This document shows, in pieces, positions 34,580 through 45,032 of a stretch of DNA of 64,000 nucleotides. The notes below the pieces were generated by a model. The model made no database searches, had not been told where the DNA came from, and saw only the letters and a program-made list of their open reading frames with translations. Position 1 is the first letter of the stretch; each line of letters opens with the position of its first letter. This DNA is from Granulicoccus phenolivorans DSM 17626 = NBRC 107789 = JCM 15570. GTDB lineage: Bacteria; Actinomycetota; Actinomycetes; Propionibacteriales; Propionibacteriaceae. The stretch is taken from positions 1 through 64,000 of the forward strand of contig NZ_AUHH01000013.1 of the NCBI RefSeq assembly GCF_000423085.1. The letters run 5' to 3'. Position numbers and translations under genes: made by a program.

Positions 34580-34644
34580 TAGAGTCCGTGGCGCCATGAC
34601 TCAAAGCACGCGGGCTCAAAGCACGCGGACTCGAGGTACGCGCA
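34580..34644 (+). repeat. 15-bp tandem repeat with upstream TAGAGT
   Basis: Three 15-bp units occupy 34600-34614, 34615-34629 and 34630-34644 (ctcaaagcacgcgg type, third one decayed). TAGAGT at 34580-34585 lies 10 nt before an ATG at 34596. This may be a secondary promoter inside the atp operon. Confidence 0.6.
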
Positions 34645-34673
34645 TGTTCGAGCGCACGGACAGGAGCCAACGG

Positions 34674-34922
34674 ATGGGGCACGTCGGGGGAGAGGACGGC
34701 TATGCCGTGATCTCCTACGTGCTCGCCGGGCTGTTGTTCTACGGCGGTGCCGGCTGGCTGGCGGACCACTTCCTGCACACCAACTTCCTGCTGCCCGTCG
34801 GCATCATCGTCGGCACCGTGGCGGCTTTCTACATGATCATCAAGCGCTACGGTCACCTGGCCAGCACTGCGGAGAGGAGTCACGATGGGATGGACGAGTC
34901 TGATCCCCATGGCGGGCGATGA
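34674..34922 (+). CDS. AtpZ/AtpI-family small membrane protein
   Basis: An 82-residue protein with two helices (YAVISYVLAGLLFYGGAGWLA and LLPVGIIVGTVAAFYMII), the pattern of AtpZ-like proteins linked to ATP synthase assembly or ion transport. The ATG at 34674 has AGGAG with 7-nt spacing. In-frame ATGs at 34560 (overlapping the previous stop), 34596 and 34644 would add a Thr/Arg-rich tail. Its 3' end overlaps atpB by 38 nt. Confidence 0.7.
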   Translation: MGHVGGEDGYAVISYVLAGLLFYGGAGWLADHFLHTNFLLPVGIIVGTVAAFYMIIKRYGHLASTAERSHDGMDESDPHGGR

Positions 34923-35730
34923 GGTCGGCTACCACGCGCCCGGCGTCCAGAGCTTCCACTACACGGATCCGGGCTGGACGTTCTTCGCCCAGGGTAGCTG
35001 GCTGAACACCTGGATCAACAAGTCCACGCTCCAGGCGCTGATCGCCGCGATCCTGGTGATCGTGTTCTGGCTGGTCGCCTCGCGCAAGCTCAAGATCGTC
35101 CCGACCAAGGGGCAGTTCTTCAGCGAGTACGTCTACGACTTCGTCCGCAACGGCATCGCCCGGGACATCCTCGGCCCGGACTACCGCCGCTACACCGGGT
35201 ACCTGGTCGGCCTGTTCAGCTTCCTGCTGATCAACAACTGGTTCGGTGAGACGTTCATCTTCATGTACCCGACGTTCTCCAACATCGGGTACGCCTACGC
35301 CCTGGCCATCATGACCTGGGTCATCTACATCGGCGCCGGCATCGCCCGGCACGGCTTCGGCAAGTTCATGAAGAAGTCGCTGTTGCCGCCGGGGGTCCCG
35401 CCGTACCTGTGGATCCTGATCATCCCGCTGGAGTTCTTGTCGAACTTCATCACCCGGCCGATCACGCTGGCCCTGCGTCTGTTCGCCAACCTGTTCGCCG
35501 GCCACCTGGTGGTGCTGGTGTTCGTGGTGGGCGGCTGGTTCCTGATGACCTACCCGTCCCAGTCGGCGGCGACCGAGATGAATCTCGGCTACAACATCGC
35601 CGGTGTGATCTCGATCGTCTTCAGCTTCGCCATCCTGGCGCTGGAGCTGTTCATCGGCGCCCTGCAGGCCTACATCTTCACCGTACTGACCGCTCAATAC
35701 GTGCACTCGTCGCTGGCCGACGACCACTGA
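34885..35730 (+). CDS. atpB: ATP synthase Fo subunit a
   Basis: A 281-residue membrane subunit that forms the proton half-channels. The essential arginine lies in ITLALRLFANLFAGHLV. About six helices are visible. The ATG at 34885 has GGAGAGGAG just upstream, inside the preceding gene, so the 38-nt overlap is supported. Starts at 34909 are possible but lack a site. Confidence 0.95.
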   Translation: MGWTSLIPMAGDEVGYHAPGVQSFHYTDPGWTFFAQGSWLNTWINKSTLQALIAAILVIVFWLVASRKLKIVPTKGQFFSEYVYDFVRNGIARDILGPDYRRYTGYLVGLFSFLLINNWFGETFIFMYPTFSNIGYAYALAIMTWVIYIGAGIARHGFGKFMKKSLLPPGVPPYLWILIIPLEFLSNFITRPITLALRLFANLFAGHLVVLVFVVGGWFLMTYPSQSAATEMNLGYNIAGVISIVFSFAILALELFIGALQAYIFTVLTAQYVHSSLADDH

Positions 35731-35797
35731 TCGGTTCCCCGACAACCCATAGCGACCTTCCCCTCAACCGGGGCAGGAGAACACGAAAGGAAACACC

Positions 35798-36019
35798 ATG
35801 ACCCTCATGGAACTGAACGGCTCGATCAACATGATCGGCTACGGCATCGCCACCCTGGGCCCGGCCATCGGTGTGGGCTGGATCTTCGCCTCGGTCATCA
35901 ACGGAACCGCTCGTAACCCCGAGACCCGTGGCGCGATGATGAGCACCGCGTTCATCGGCTTCGCCGTGGTCGAGGCCCTCGCCATCATCGGCATCGCTCT
36001 CGCCTTCGTCCTGGGCTGA
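35798..36019 (+). CDS. atpE: ATP synthase Fo subunit c
   Basis: A 73-residue hairpin of two helices joined by a polar loop (NGTARNPETRG). The ion-carrying carboxylate is Glu59 in AVVEALAIIG. An AAAGGA site lies 6-7 nt before the ATG, which suits the high synthesis needed for the c-ring. Confidence 0.96.
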   Translation: MTLMELNGSINMIGYGIATLGPAIGVGWIFASVINGTARNPETRGAMMSTAFIGFAVVEALAIIGIALAFVLG

Positions 36020-36026
36020 GTCCAGC

Positions 36027-36575
36027 GTGCTCGTCACACTGGCATCGAGCCCGGCAGAACTGCTGGGCCCCCTTTGGCCCCACCAATGGTCGGAGTTCAT
36101 CGTCGGCGTAGTGCTGATGCTGATCATCTGGATCGTGGTGGCGAAGAAGGTCGTCCCCGCCTTCGAGAAGATGTACGCCGAGCGATCCGACCAGATCGCC
36201 GGAGGTATCGAGCGGGCGGAGAAGGCCCAGGCCGAGGCCGAGGCTTCCAAGCAGGAGTATCAGCAGCTCCTCGCGGAGGCACGGCAGGAGGCCGCCAAGA
36301 TTCGGGAGGACGCCAAGAACGAAGGCGCCCGGATCAAGTCCGATATGCGGGAGCAGGCCGAGGCCGACGCTGCGCGGATCGTCGCCCAGGCACATGCGCA
36401 GGTCGAGGCCGAGCGCAGCCAGGTCGTCCATCAGCTGCGCAACGAGGTCGGTGGCATGGCGTTGACCCTGTCGGGTCGCATCGTCGGGGAGTCCCTCGAC
36501 AATGACGACCGGGCGCGGCGTACCGTCGATCGCTTCCTGTCCGAACTCGAATCCCAGGGGTCGGTGCACTCATGA
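36027..36575 (+). CDS. atpF: ATP synthase Fo subunit b
   Basis: A 182-residue peripheral stalk subunit: one membrane helix near residues 24-42 (FIVGVVLMLIIWIVVAKK), then a long Ala/Glu/Lys/Arg-rich coiled coil. The GTG at 36027 lies 7 nt after the atpE stop and has only a weak ribosome site. The stop overlaps atpH by ATGA. Unlike mycobacteria, b and delta are not fused. Confidence 0.93.
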   Translation: MLVTLASSPAELLGPLWPHQWSEFIVGVVLMLIIWIVVAKKVVPAFEKMYAERSDQIAGGIERAEKAQAEAEASKQEYQQLLAEARQEAAKIREDAKNEGARIKSDMREQAEADAARIVAQAHAQVEAERSQVVHQLRNEVGGMALTLSGRIVGESLDNDDRARRTVDRFLSELESQGSVHS

Positions 36576-37378
36576 GCAAGGGAATCAGCGCCACACAGGA
36601 GGCACGGCTGAACTCCCTGGACCGGGTCCTGGATTCCCAGGAGCCGGCCGCGGGACTGGCCGACGAACTCTTCGCAGTGGTCGACACGTTGGATGCCCAG
36701 TCGGCGCTGCGTCGCAGCTTCACCGACCCGGCCCTGTCCGACGACGACCGGAAGACCCTGGTCGGTCGGATCCTGGGTGGGAAGATCTCCGCCCCGGCCG
36801 TCCGGATCGTCCAGGAGGCCGCTGGGCTGCGTTTTACCAGCGGGCGTTCGATGGCCGACGCGCTCGAGCGGCAGGGCATCCGGGCGCAACTGCGAGCGGC
36901 GCTGACCCAGGGGCTCCTGGAATCGACCGCAGAGCAACTGTTCCGGTTCGCTCGTACGGTCGAGAGCACCCCGGAGCTGGCCACAGCTCTGGGGAACCGC
37001 AACACGGCCGTGGAGCAGCGCCAGCAGCTGATCGCGCGCCTGACCGATGGAAAGGTCGGCGCGGCGACGTCGGCGTTGCTCAGGCGTGCGGTCTCCGCTC
37101 GCAAGCGCAACTACATCGACACCGTCGATGAGTACGTGAGCATGGCGGCCGAGTTGCGGAACCGCGCTCTGGCCACCGTCACCGTCTCCCGTCCGCTCAC
37201 CACCGAGCAGAAGGCCCGCCTGCAGGCGATCCTGAACAAGCAGTCCGGCCGTGCGGTCGAACTGCTCGAGGTGGTCGACCCCGAGGTCATCGGCGGCGTG
37301 CGGGTCCAGATCGGCGACGAAGTGATCGAAGGAACGGTGGCCGGGCGCCTGGAAGATGCCCGCGGCACGTTCCAGTAA
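36572..37378 (+). CDS. atpH: ATP synthase F1 subunit delta
   Basis: A 268-residue stator subunit. Its last 110 residues are the conserved delta domain (VTVSRPLTTEQKARLQAILNK, GGVRVQIGDEVIEGTV); the first 150 form a helical domain longer than in E. coli, usual for actinobacteria. Translationally coupled to atpF. Confidence 0.93.
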   Translation: MSKGISATQEARLNSLDRVLDSQEPAAGLADELFAVVDTLDAQSALRRSFTDPALSDDDRKTLVGRILGGKISAPAVRIVQEAAGLRFTSGRSMADALERQGIRAQLRAALTQGLLESTAEQLFRFARTVESTPELATALGNRNTAVEQRQQLIARLTDGKVGAATSALLRRAVSARKRNYIDTVDEYVSMAAELRNRALATVTVSRPLTTEQKARLQAILNKQSGRAVELLEVVDPEVIGGVRVQIGDEVIEGTVAGRLEDARGTFQ

Positions 37379-37420
37379 CCCGGAACAGAACAGCTAGAAA
37401 ACGAGAGCAGGGACGCAACG

Positions 37421-39055
37421 ATGGCGGAACTCACGATTCGTCCGGAGGAGATCCGGACCGCACTGGACGAGTTCGTCCAGAACTACTCCCCGGCTGCCAC
37501 TTCCCGGGCGGAGGTCGGCACCGTGGTCACCTCCGGTGACGGTATCGCCCGCGTTGAGGGCCTGCCGTCGTGCATGGCCAACGAGCTGCTGAAGTTCGAG
37601 AACGGCACGCTCGGGATTGCCCAGAACCTCGAGGAGCGCGAGATCGGCGTGGTCGTTCTCGGGGACTCCGAGGGCATCGACGAAGGTTCGATCGTCCACG
37701 CCACCGGTGAGGTGCTGTCGGTTCCGGTCGGCGACGGCTTCCTCGGGCGTACCGTGAACGCGATGGGCGAGCCGATCGACGGCCTGGGCGAGATCACCCC
37801 GATCGCCGGACGCCGCGCCCTGGAGCTCCAGGCCGCCGGCGTGATGGATCGCCAGGAGGTCCGCGAGCCGCTGCAGACCGGGCTCAAGGCGATCGACGCG
37901 ATGATCCCGATCGGCCGGGGCCAGCGTCAGCTGATCATCGGCGACCGCAAGACCGGCAAGACCGCGATCGCGATCGACACGATCATCAACCAGAAGGCGA
38001 ACTGGGAGTCCGGCGACCCGAAGAAGCAGGTCCGCTGCATCTACGTCGGCGTCGGTCAGAAGGGGTCGACCATCGCCGAGGTGCGGGGCACCCTGGAGAA
38101 GGCCGGCGCCATGGAGTACACCACCATCGTGCACTCCCCGGCCTCCGACCCGGCCGGCTACAAGTACATCGCCCCGTACGCCGGCTCGGCCATCGGCCAG
38201 CACTGGATGTATGAGGGCAAGCACGTCCTGATCATTTTCGACGACCTGTCGAAGCAGGCCGAGGCGTACCGCGCGATCTCCCTGCTGCTGCGTCGTCCGC
38301 CGGGCCGCGAGGCGTACCCCGGTGACGTGTTCTACCTCCACTCCCGGCTGCTGGAGCGCTGCGCCAAGCTGTCCGACGAATTGGGCGGCGGCTCGATGAC
38401 CGGGCTGCCGATCATCGAGACCAAGGCCAACGACGTCTCCGCGTTCATCCCGACCAACGTGATCTCGATCACCGACGGTCAGATCTTCCTGCAGTCCGAC
38501 CTGTTCAACGCCAACCAGCGCCCGGCCGTCGACGTCGGTATCTCGGTGTCGCGCGTGGGTGGTGCGGCGCAGACCAAGCCGATCAAGAAGATCTCCGGTT
38601 CGCTCAAGATCGACCTGGCCCAGTACCGCGACATGCAGGCGTTCGCGATGTTCGCCTCCGACCTGGATGCCGCCACCCGGCAGCAGCTGGAGCGGGGCTC
38701 CCGGCTCACCGAGCTGCTGCGCCAGCCGCAGTACCACCCGTACTCGGTGGGCGAGCAGACCGCGAGCATCTGGGCCGGTACCACCGGTCAGCTGGACGAG
38801 GTTCCGGTCCAGGACGTGCTGCGCTTCGAGCGGGAGTTCATCGACTACCTGAAGCACAACACCCCGATCCTGACCACGATCGAGGAGACCCTGGCCTGGG
38901 ACGACGACACCCAGCAGGCGCTCAAGTCGGCGATCGAGGCCTTCAAGCCGACCTTCCAGACCTCCGAGGGGCTGCCGCTGGGCAGCAAGGAGACCGAGGC
39001 GCTGGAGGCCGACGAAGTGGGTCAGGAGCAGATCCGCAAGCAGAAGCGGAGCTGA
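37421..39055 (+). CDS. atpA: ATP synthase F1 subunit alpha
   Basis: A 544-residue regulatory/catalytic-site subunit. Walker [12 protein letters not shown] is near residue 170, with [25 protein letters not shown] and [10 protein letters not shown] as further alpha markers. A purine-rich site (GAGAGCAGGGA) precedes the ATG. Confidence 0.97.
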   Translation: MAELTIRPEEIRTALDEFVQNYSPAATSRAEVGTVVTSGDGIARVEGLPSCMANELLKFENGTLGIAQNLEEREIGVVVLGDSEGIDEGSIVHATGEVLSVPVGDGFLGRTVNAMGEPIDGLGEITPIAGRRALELQAAGVMDRQEVREPLQTGLKAIDAMIPIGRGQRQLIIGDRKTGKTAIAIDTIINQKANWESGDPKKQVRCIYVGVGQKGSTIAEVRGTLEKAGAMEYTTIVHSPASDPAGYKYIAPYAGSAIGQHWMYEGKHVLIIFDDLSKQAEAYRAISLLLRRPPGREAYPGDVFYLHSRLLERCAKLSDELGGGSMTGLPIIETKANDVSAFIPTNVISITDGQIFLQSDLFNANQRPAVDVGISVSRVGGAAQTKPIKKISGSLKIDLAQYRDMQAFAMFASDLDAATRQQLERGSRLTELLRQPQYHPYSVGEQTASIWAGTTGQLDEVPVQDVLRFEREFIDYLKHNTPILTTIEETLAWDDDTQQALKSAIEAFKPTFQTSEGLPLGSKETEALEADEVGQEQIRKQKRS

Positions 39056-39059
39056 CCCG

Positions 39060-39959
39060 ATGGCTGCCACATTGCGTGAGTTGCGGCAGCGCAGAAACTC
39101 CGTCGCAACCACTCAGAAGATCACCCGGGCCATGGAACTGGTGGCCGCCTCGCGGATCATCAAGGCCCAGCAGGCGGCGAACCGGGCGACCCCGTACGCC
39201 CGGGAGCTGACCCGCGCGGTGAGCGCCCTGGTGAGCTTCGGTGGGGACGTCAAGCACCCGCTGATCACCGAACGGGAGCAGCCGCGCCGCTCGGCGCTGC
39301 TGCTGCTCGGGCCCGACCGCGGTCTGGCCGGCGCGTACCCGTCGAACGTGGTCAAGGAGGGTGAGGCGCTGACCGAACACCTGCGCGCGCAGGGCCGGGA
39401 GGTCATCCCCTTCGTGGTCGGCAACCGGCCGCGGGCGTTCTACAAGTTCCGGGGCCGCCAGATCGAGCGGTTCTGGTCCGGGTTCACCGAGGCGCCCAGC
39501 TACGCCAACGCGCGCGAGATCGCCGACGAGCTGATCCCGCGGTTCCTGAATCCTGATGCCGAGGGCGGTGTCGACGAGATCCATGTCGTCTACACCCGGT
39601 TCCACTCGATGCTGACCCAGCGTGCGGAGGCCTTCCGGCTGCTGCCGATCGAGGTCGTGGAATCCGATGAGCCGGTCGAGGCCGAGGACATCCTCCCGCT
39701 GTACGAGTTCGAGCCGGACGCGCAGACCGTGCTGGACACCCTGCTGCCGCTGTACGTCGCCAGCCGGATCCAGTTCTGTCTGCTGCAGTCGGCGGCCTCG
39801 GAGCTGGCCAGCCGGCAGCGGGCGATGAAGTCGGCGACCGACAACGCGCAGCAACTGATCGAGCAGCTGGGCCGGGAAGCGAACCAGGCCCGCCAGGCGC
39901 AGATCACCCAGGAAATCACCGAAATCGTGGGTGGCGCTGACGCGCTGGCCGACGCCTGA
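39060..39959 (+). CDS. atpG: ATP synthase F1 subunit gamma
   Basis: A 299-residue central shaft. The N-terminal helix (LRELRQRRNSVATTQKITRAM) and the C-terminal helix (MKSATDNAQQLIEQL, ITQEITEIVGGADAL) form the coiled coil; the middle is the globular foot. The start is 4 nt after the atpA stop with GGAG upstream. Confidence 0.95.
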   Translation: MAATLRELRQRRNSVATTQKITRAMELVAASRIIKAQQAANRATPYARELTRAVSALVSFGGDVKHPLITEREQPRRSALLLLGPDRGLAGAYPSNVVKEGEALTEHLRAQGREVIPFVVGNRPRAFYKFRGRQIERFWSGFTEAPSYANAREIADELIPRFLNPDAEGGVDEIHVVYTRFHSMLTQRAEAFRLLPIEVVESDEPVEAEDILPLYEFEPDAQTVLDTLLPLYVASRIQFCLLQSAASELASRQRAMKSATDNAQQLIEQLGREANQARQAQITQEITEIVGGADALADA

Positions 39960-39973
39960 GAATGAGTGAGTGA

Positions 39974-41425
<1,452 letters not shown>

Positions 41426-41427
41426 TC

Positions 41428-41850
41428 ATGGCTTCCGCTCCACTGAAGGTGGAAGTCGTCTCCGCTGACCGGCTGCTCTGGTCGGGAGAGGCCGACCAGG
41501 TGATCGCCCGGACCACCGAGGGCGACATCGGTATCCTGCCGGACCACACCCCGCTGCTGGCGGTGCTGGTCCCGGCCGGAATCGAGGTCTTCGGCGTGGA
41601 CGGGAACCGTGAGGTCATCGCGGTGGACGGCGGCTTCATCTCCGTCGACCACAACCAGGTCCGGATCCTCAGCGAGTTCGCCCAGATGGCCGGGGAGATC
41701 TCGCTGAGCGATGCCGAGAACGACCGGGAGGCGGCGGTGAAGCTGCTCGACGCGGGAGCCGAGGACGAGGCCACCCGGCGACGCTTCCTGCGCGCCGATG
41801 CCCAGGTCAAGGCCGCCCGCAAGCACGGCAGCGAGCACGCGGGCTTCTGA
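41428..41850 (+). CDS. atpC: ATP synthase F1 subunit epsilon
   Basis: A 140-residue subunit with the N-terminal beta-sandwich (LLWSGEADQVIARTTEGDIGILPDHTPLL) and a C-terminal helical region that is short but complete. It begins 2 nt after the atpD stop and is the last operon gene before the terminator. Confidence 0.95.
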   Translation: MASAPLKVEVVSADRLLWSGEADQVIARTTEGDIGILPDHTPLLAVLVPAGIEVFGVDGNREVIAVDGGFISVDHNQVRILSEFAQMAGEISLSDAENDREAAVKLLDAGAEDEATRRRFLRADAQVKAARKHGSEHAGF

Positions 41851-41872
41851 TCCCGCACGCCGCTCGTGCCCC

Positions 41873-41912
41873 GCAGTACGCCGCCGGAGTTCCGGCGGCG
41901 TACTGCATTTTC
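41873..41912 (+). terminator. Terminator of the ATP synthase operon
   Basis: A perfect 16-bp stem (41873-41888 with 41891-41906) is followed by attttc. Confidence 0.93.
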
Positions 41913-41964
41913 GGGCCGCGGCGGGGCTCGGGCCGGTCGCTGCGCACCGGGGTTGAGTCGATTC

Positions 41965-41994
41965 TTGGACAGTCCGCACAAGTGTCGGTAGGTT
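41965..41994 (+). promoter_or_regulatory. Promoter of the DUF2550 gene
   Basis: TTGGAC (41965-41970), an 18-bp spacer and TAGGTT (41989-41994); the hexamer ends 6 nt before the ATG, so the transcript should be leaderless. Confidence 0.7.
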
Positions 41995-42000
41995 CAGTTC

Positions 42001-42459
42001 ATGGGATGGATCGGGGCAACGTGGATCGTTGTCGTGGTGGTGCTGGTCTGTTCCCTTGCGCCATTGGTCTGGCTGTTCTGGCGGCGGCGGTGGCTGTCGC
42101 GGCTGGGCAGTACGTTCGAGTGTGCGGTGCGGCTGAATCCCGGTGCCGCCGGCGGTGGCTGGGTGCTGGGCCTGGCCCGGATCGAGGGGGAGTACCTCGA
42201 GTGGTTCCGGGTGTTTTCCCTGAGCCTGACCCCCCGGCTGCGGTTCCGGCGTACCTCCACCGCTGCGTTGGGCAGCCGGGACCCGACCCAGGCCGAGGCG
42301 GTCGTGCTGTACCAGGGTGAGCGGGTGGTGGATCTGCGGGCCACCTCCGATTTCGACGATGAGCGGATCTGGGAACTCGCGATGCCGCGGGACAACCTGA
42401 CCGCCCTGCTCAGTTGGCTGGAGGCGGCTCCGCCGAGTCTGGACCGGTTCCGGTCCTGA
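42001..42459 (+). CDS. DUF2550 membrane-anchored protein
   Basis: A 152-residue protein with one N-terminal helix (TWIVVVVVLVCSLAPLVWLFW) followed by a soluble PH-like beta domain containing GGGWVLGLARIEGEYLEWFRVF. DUF2550 genes follow atpC in many actinobacteria. Function unknown. It ends 13 nt from the convergent adenosyltransferase gene. Confidence 0.88.
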   Translation: MGWIGATWIVVVVVLVCSLAPLVWLFWRRRWLSRLGSTFECAVRLNPGAAGGGWVLGLARIEGEYLEWFRVFSLSLTPRLRFRRTSTAALGSRDPTQAEAVVLYQGERVVDLRATSDFDDERIWELAMPRDNLTALLSWLEAAPPSLDRFRS

Positions 42460-42472
42460 TGTTCGGCTCCGC

Positions 42473-43171
42473 TCAGGCGGGGGTTTCGGGCGTGGCGGAG
42501 TCGGGGGCGTCGGCGGAGTCGGGGGCGTCGGCGGGGGCGTCGGCGGGGGATCCGGGCGCGTCGGCGGCCCGGTCGGTGCCGGGCACCCAGAGAATCTCCG
42601 CGGCGGTACCGTTGACCGCCCGCGAGCAGATGAACAGCAGGTCCGACAGCCGGTTCAGGTAGGTCACGGCAATCGGATTGACCCCACCCGGCGTGGCCGA
42701 ATTCTTCGCGGCGGTGTCGGTGCCGTACGCCTCGACCGCGACCCAGGCGGCCCGTTCGGCGCGTCGGCAGACCGTCCGGGCCAGGTGCAGCCCGGCGCCG
42801 GCGGGCGTACCCCCGGGCAGGATGAACGAGCGCAACTTCGGCAGGCCCTCCCCGAACTGGTCGCACCAGTGCTCCAGCCGGTCCACCGAGGACTGGACCA
42901 CGCGCAGCGGCGGGTACTTGGGGTCGGCGGTCAGCGGGTTGGACAGGTCGGCGCCGAGGTCGAACAGTTCGCTCTGCACGATCCGTAGCGCCGCGAACAT
43001 CTCCGGGCCGAGCTCGCCGGTCGCCAGGACCGTCCCGATCACCGAGTTGGTCTCATCGACCGTGCCGTACGCCTCCACCCGCGGATCGGTCTTGCGGGTC
43101 AGCGACATGTCGGACAGGCGGGTCAGGCCTCCGTCGCCGGTGCGGGTGTAGATCTTGTTGAGTACGACCAT
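42473..43171 (-). CDS. pduO: ATP:cob(I)alamin adenosyltransferase, PduO type
   Basis: A 232-residue enzyme that makes adenosylcobalamin, the cofactor of methylmalonyl-CoA mutase. The N-terminus KIYTRTGDGGLTRL is the ATP-binding motif; VEAYGTVDETNSVIG and the C-terminal NRLSDLLFICSR complete the active site. The last 35 residues are a Pro/Ala/Asp/Ser tail encoded by an 18-bp repeat and probably disordered. A -10 (TACTGT) lies 7 nt upstream of the ATG. Confidence 0.93.
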   Translation of the reverse strand: MVVLNKIYTRTGDGGLTRLSDMSLTRKTDPRVEAYGTVDETNSVIGTVLATGELGPEMFAALRIVQSELFDLGADLSNPLTADPKYPPLRVVQSSVDRLEHWCDQFGEGLPKLRSFILPGGTPAGAGLHLARTVCRRAERAAWVAVEAYGTDTAAKNSATPGGVNPIAVTYLNRLSDLLFICSRAVNGTAAEILWVPGTDRAADAPGSPADAPADAPDSADAPDSATPETPA

Positions 43172-43178
43172 GGCGGCA

Positions 43179-43184
43179 ACAGTA
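43179..43184 (-). promoter_or_regulatory. Leaderless-type -10 of pduO
   Basis: TACTGT on the minus strand ends 7 nt before the ATG at 43171. The divergent -10 at 43204 is only about 20 bp away, so the two promoters are nearly back to back. Confidence 0.6.
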
Positions 43185-43203
43185 GTCGCTGCCCGGCGGC
43201 CGC

Positions 43204-43209
43204 TAGAGT
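43204..43209 (+). promoter_or_regulatory. Leaderless-type -10 of the isomerase gene
   Basis: TAGAGT ends 6 nt before the GTG at 43216. Confidence 0.65.
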
Positions 43210-43215
43210 GGCCCG

Positions 43216-43878
43216 GTGCGTTCTGTTGCTGTGCTGTTTGCTGCCGGGCTGTTGGTGCTGTCGCTGAGCGGCTGTGCGCCCCGCGCCGGGCGTTCGGGTG
43301 GGGAGGGTGCGCAGAACGCCGCCGGATGCGTGTACAACCCGTCAGGGACCCCGGCCAAGGTGGTGGATCCGCCGCCGACCGGGGATGTTCCGACGAGCGG
43401 GCAGGTGCTGTTCACGCTGACCACCAATCAGGGCGATCTGCGGATCACCGCCGACCGCGGGCGTACGCCGTGCACGGTGAATTCGTTCTCCTCGCTGGTG
43501 CAGCAGGGCTTCTACGACGACACGCAGTGCCACCGGCTGGTCGACATGGGGATCTTCGTGCTGCAGTGCGGGGATCCGACCGGGACCGGCACCGGCGGCC
43601 CCGGCTACCGATTCGCCGATGAGACCCGGCCCGAGGACACCTACCCCGCGGGGACGGTGGCCATGGCCAACGCGGGGCCGAACACCAATGGCTCGCAGTT
43701 CTTCCTGGTGTACGAAGACTCCGTATTGCCGCCCAATTACACGGTGCTGGGCCGGATGGACGCCGAGTCCACCGGGGTAGTGGCCCGGATCGCAGCCGAG
43801 GGGCACGGTGGGCAGCCGGGGGAGGGCGTACCGAACAACGAGGCGCGGATCATTCGGGCGACCCAGACCCCGCTGTGA
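43216..43878 (+). CDS. Cyclophilin-type peptidyl-prolyl isomerase, lipoprotein
   Basis: A 220-residue exported protein. The signal ends in a lipobox (LSLSGC, Cys20). The cyclophilin domain spans about 60-215 with NSFSSLVQQGFYDDTQCHRL, TVAMANAGPNTNGSQFFLVY and YTVLGRM. It should catalyse prolyl isomerisation of secreted proteins at the outer face of the membrane. The GTG start is set by the -10 and by the signal peptide. Confidence 0.92.
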   Translation: MRSVAVLFAAGLLVLSLSGCAPRAGRSGGEGAQNAAGCVYNPSGTPAKVVDPPPTGDVPTSGQVLFTLTTNQGDLRITADRGRTPCTVNSFSSLVQQGFYDDTQCHRLVDMGIFVLQCGDPTGTGTGGPGYRFADETRPEDTYPAGTVAMANAGPNTNGSQFFLVYEDSVLPPNYTVLGRMDAESTGVVARIAAEGHGGQPGEGVPNNEARIIRATQTPL

Positions 43879-44044
43879 TTCGGAATCAGCGGTAGGGCCG
43901 ACTCCCGGCGGGGCTGGCTGGAGTCCCGGTGGGGCTGGAGTCCCTGGCGGCCTGGGTTCCGGCGGGGACTCCCGGGTATGCGCGACCGTGCAGTTGTCGG
44001 GGGTATCGGACACTTCCACCGGTGCGTGGGCTCTGTCATCGCGT

Positions 44045-44128
44045 AGGTGGGCCGATCCTGCCACCAGGAGCTCGGAATCCGGCATTTTTGGGCTGGTGGG
44101 GTCATCTGGCGGCAGGATCCGCCCACCT
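44045..44128. repeat. Imperfect inverted repeat, 21-bp arms
   Basis: Arms at 44045-44065 and 44108-44128 pair at 19 of 21 positions around a 42-nt loop. It could be a miniature palindromic element or a large RNA hairpin. Confidence 0.75.
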
Positions 44129-44308
44129 GTCCCAGCGCACCACTGCAGCAGTGGCCCATCGCGATGGTGCGGGCGCCGATCCGGGCCACCGAGCAGGCCT
44201 GGTCGCCGTGGGGATGGGTGACTGTGGTGGGTTGGGCGCGGTCAAGTCCGGTGGGTTGGGTCGCTGTGGTGGGCTGGGTGGCGGGGCGGGTTGAGGCACG
44301 GCAGAAGG

Positions 44309-44378
44309 AACGAGCGAAGGGCCATGTCGGGGAGCGAGTACTGCTGAGATCGCTCCTGGGGCTGACTCTTCGCTCGTT
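44309..44378. repeat. Nested palindrome, copy 1
   Basis: Outer arms aacgagcgaag and cttcgctcgtt are a perfect 11-bp match. The inner arm ggggagcga pairs with tcgctcc at seven bases. A 248-249 bp step separates it from copy 2. Confidence 0.85.
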
Positions 44379-44557
44379 TGGTTGACCCTTCGCCGCCCGA
44401 CCAGGAATCCTCGCCGTCCGACCACAGATCGTCGCCGCCCAGCCAGGAATCCTCGCTGCCCGGCTACGTGGCTTCGCTGCTGGGCCTGCTCCGGCTGCTG
44501 CCTGGCGTCGTCCCCTCGCTGCACGTCCTGGAGCGCGTGCGGGGCCATCAGTCCGGG

Positions 44558-44627
44558 AACGAGCGAAGGGCCATGTCGGGGAGCGAGTGCTGCTGAGATC
44601 GCTCCCCGGCCTGAATCTTCGCTGGTC
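44558..44627. repeat. Nested palindrome, copy 2
   Basis: Inner arms ggggagcga and tcgctcccc pair perfectly; the outer right arm has changed to cttcgctggtc, keeping seven pairs. Confidence 0.85.
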
Positions 44628-44805
44628 GGTTCCCCCTTCGCTGCCCGACCACAGATCGTCGCCGCCCGACCACAGATCGTCGCCGCCCGACCAGGAACCC
44701 TCGCTGCCCGGCTACGTGGCTTCGCTGCTGGGCCTGCTCCGGCTGCTGCATGGCGTGGTCCCCTCGCCGCGCGTCCTGGAGCGCGTGCGGGGCCATCAGA
44801 GCGGG

Positions 44806-44875
44806 GACGAGCGAAGGGTCATAGCGGGGAGCGAGTGCTGCTGAGATCGCTCCCCGGGCTGAATCTTCGCTGGTC
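44806..44875. repeat. Nested palindrome, copy 3
   Basis: Same structure as copy 2, with gacgagcgaag on the left and cttcgctggtc on the right; inner arms perfect. The step to copy 4 is 227 bp, shorter than the others by exactly one 21-bp unit. Confidence 0.85.
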
Positions 44876-45032
44876 GGTTCCCCCTTTCGCTGCCTCACTA
44901 CAGATGGTCGCCGCCCAGCCACGAATCGTCGCCGCCGGCTATGTGCCTTCGCTGCTGGGCCTGCTCCGGGTGCTGCGTCGCGTGGTCCCCTCGCTGCACG
45001 TCCGGGAGCGCGTGCGGGGCCATCAGTCCGGG

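Noticed and set aside
34560-34673. N-terminal extension of the AtpZ-like protein
   Set aside because: The extra 38 residues are encoded mostly by 15-bp repeats and lack hydrophobic or conserved features; the ATG at 34674 has the best ribosome site.
43172-43215. Cobalamin riboswitch before pduO
   Set aside because: Only 44 bp separate it from the divergent gene and the transcript seems leaderless, so there is no room.
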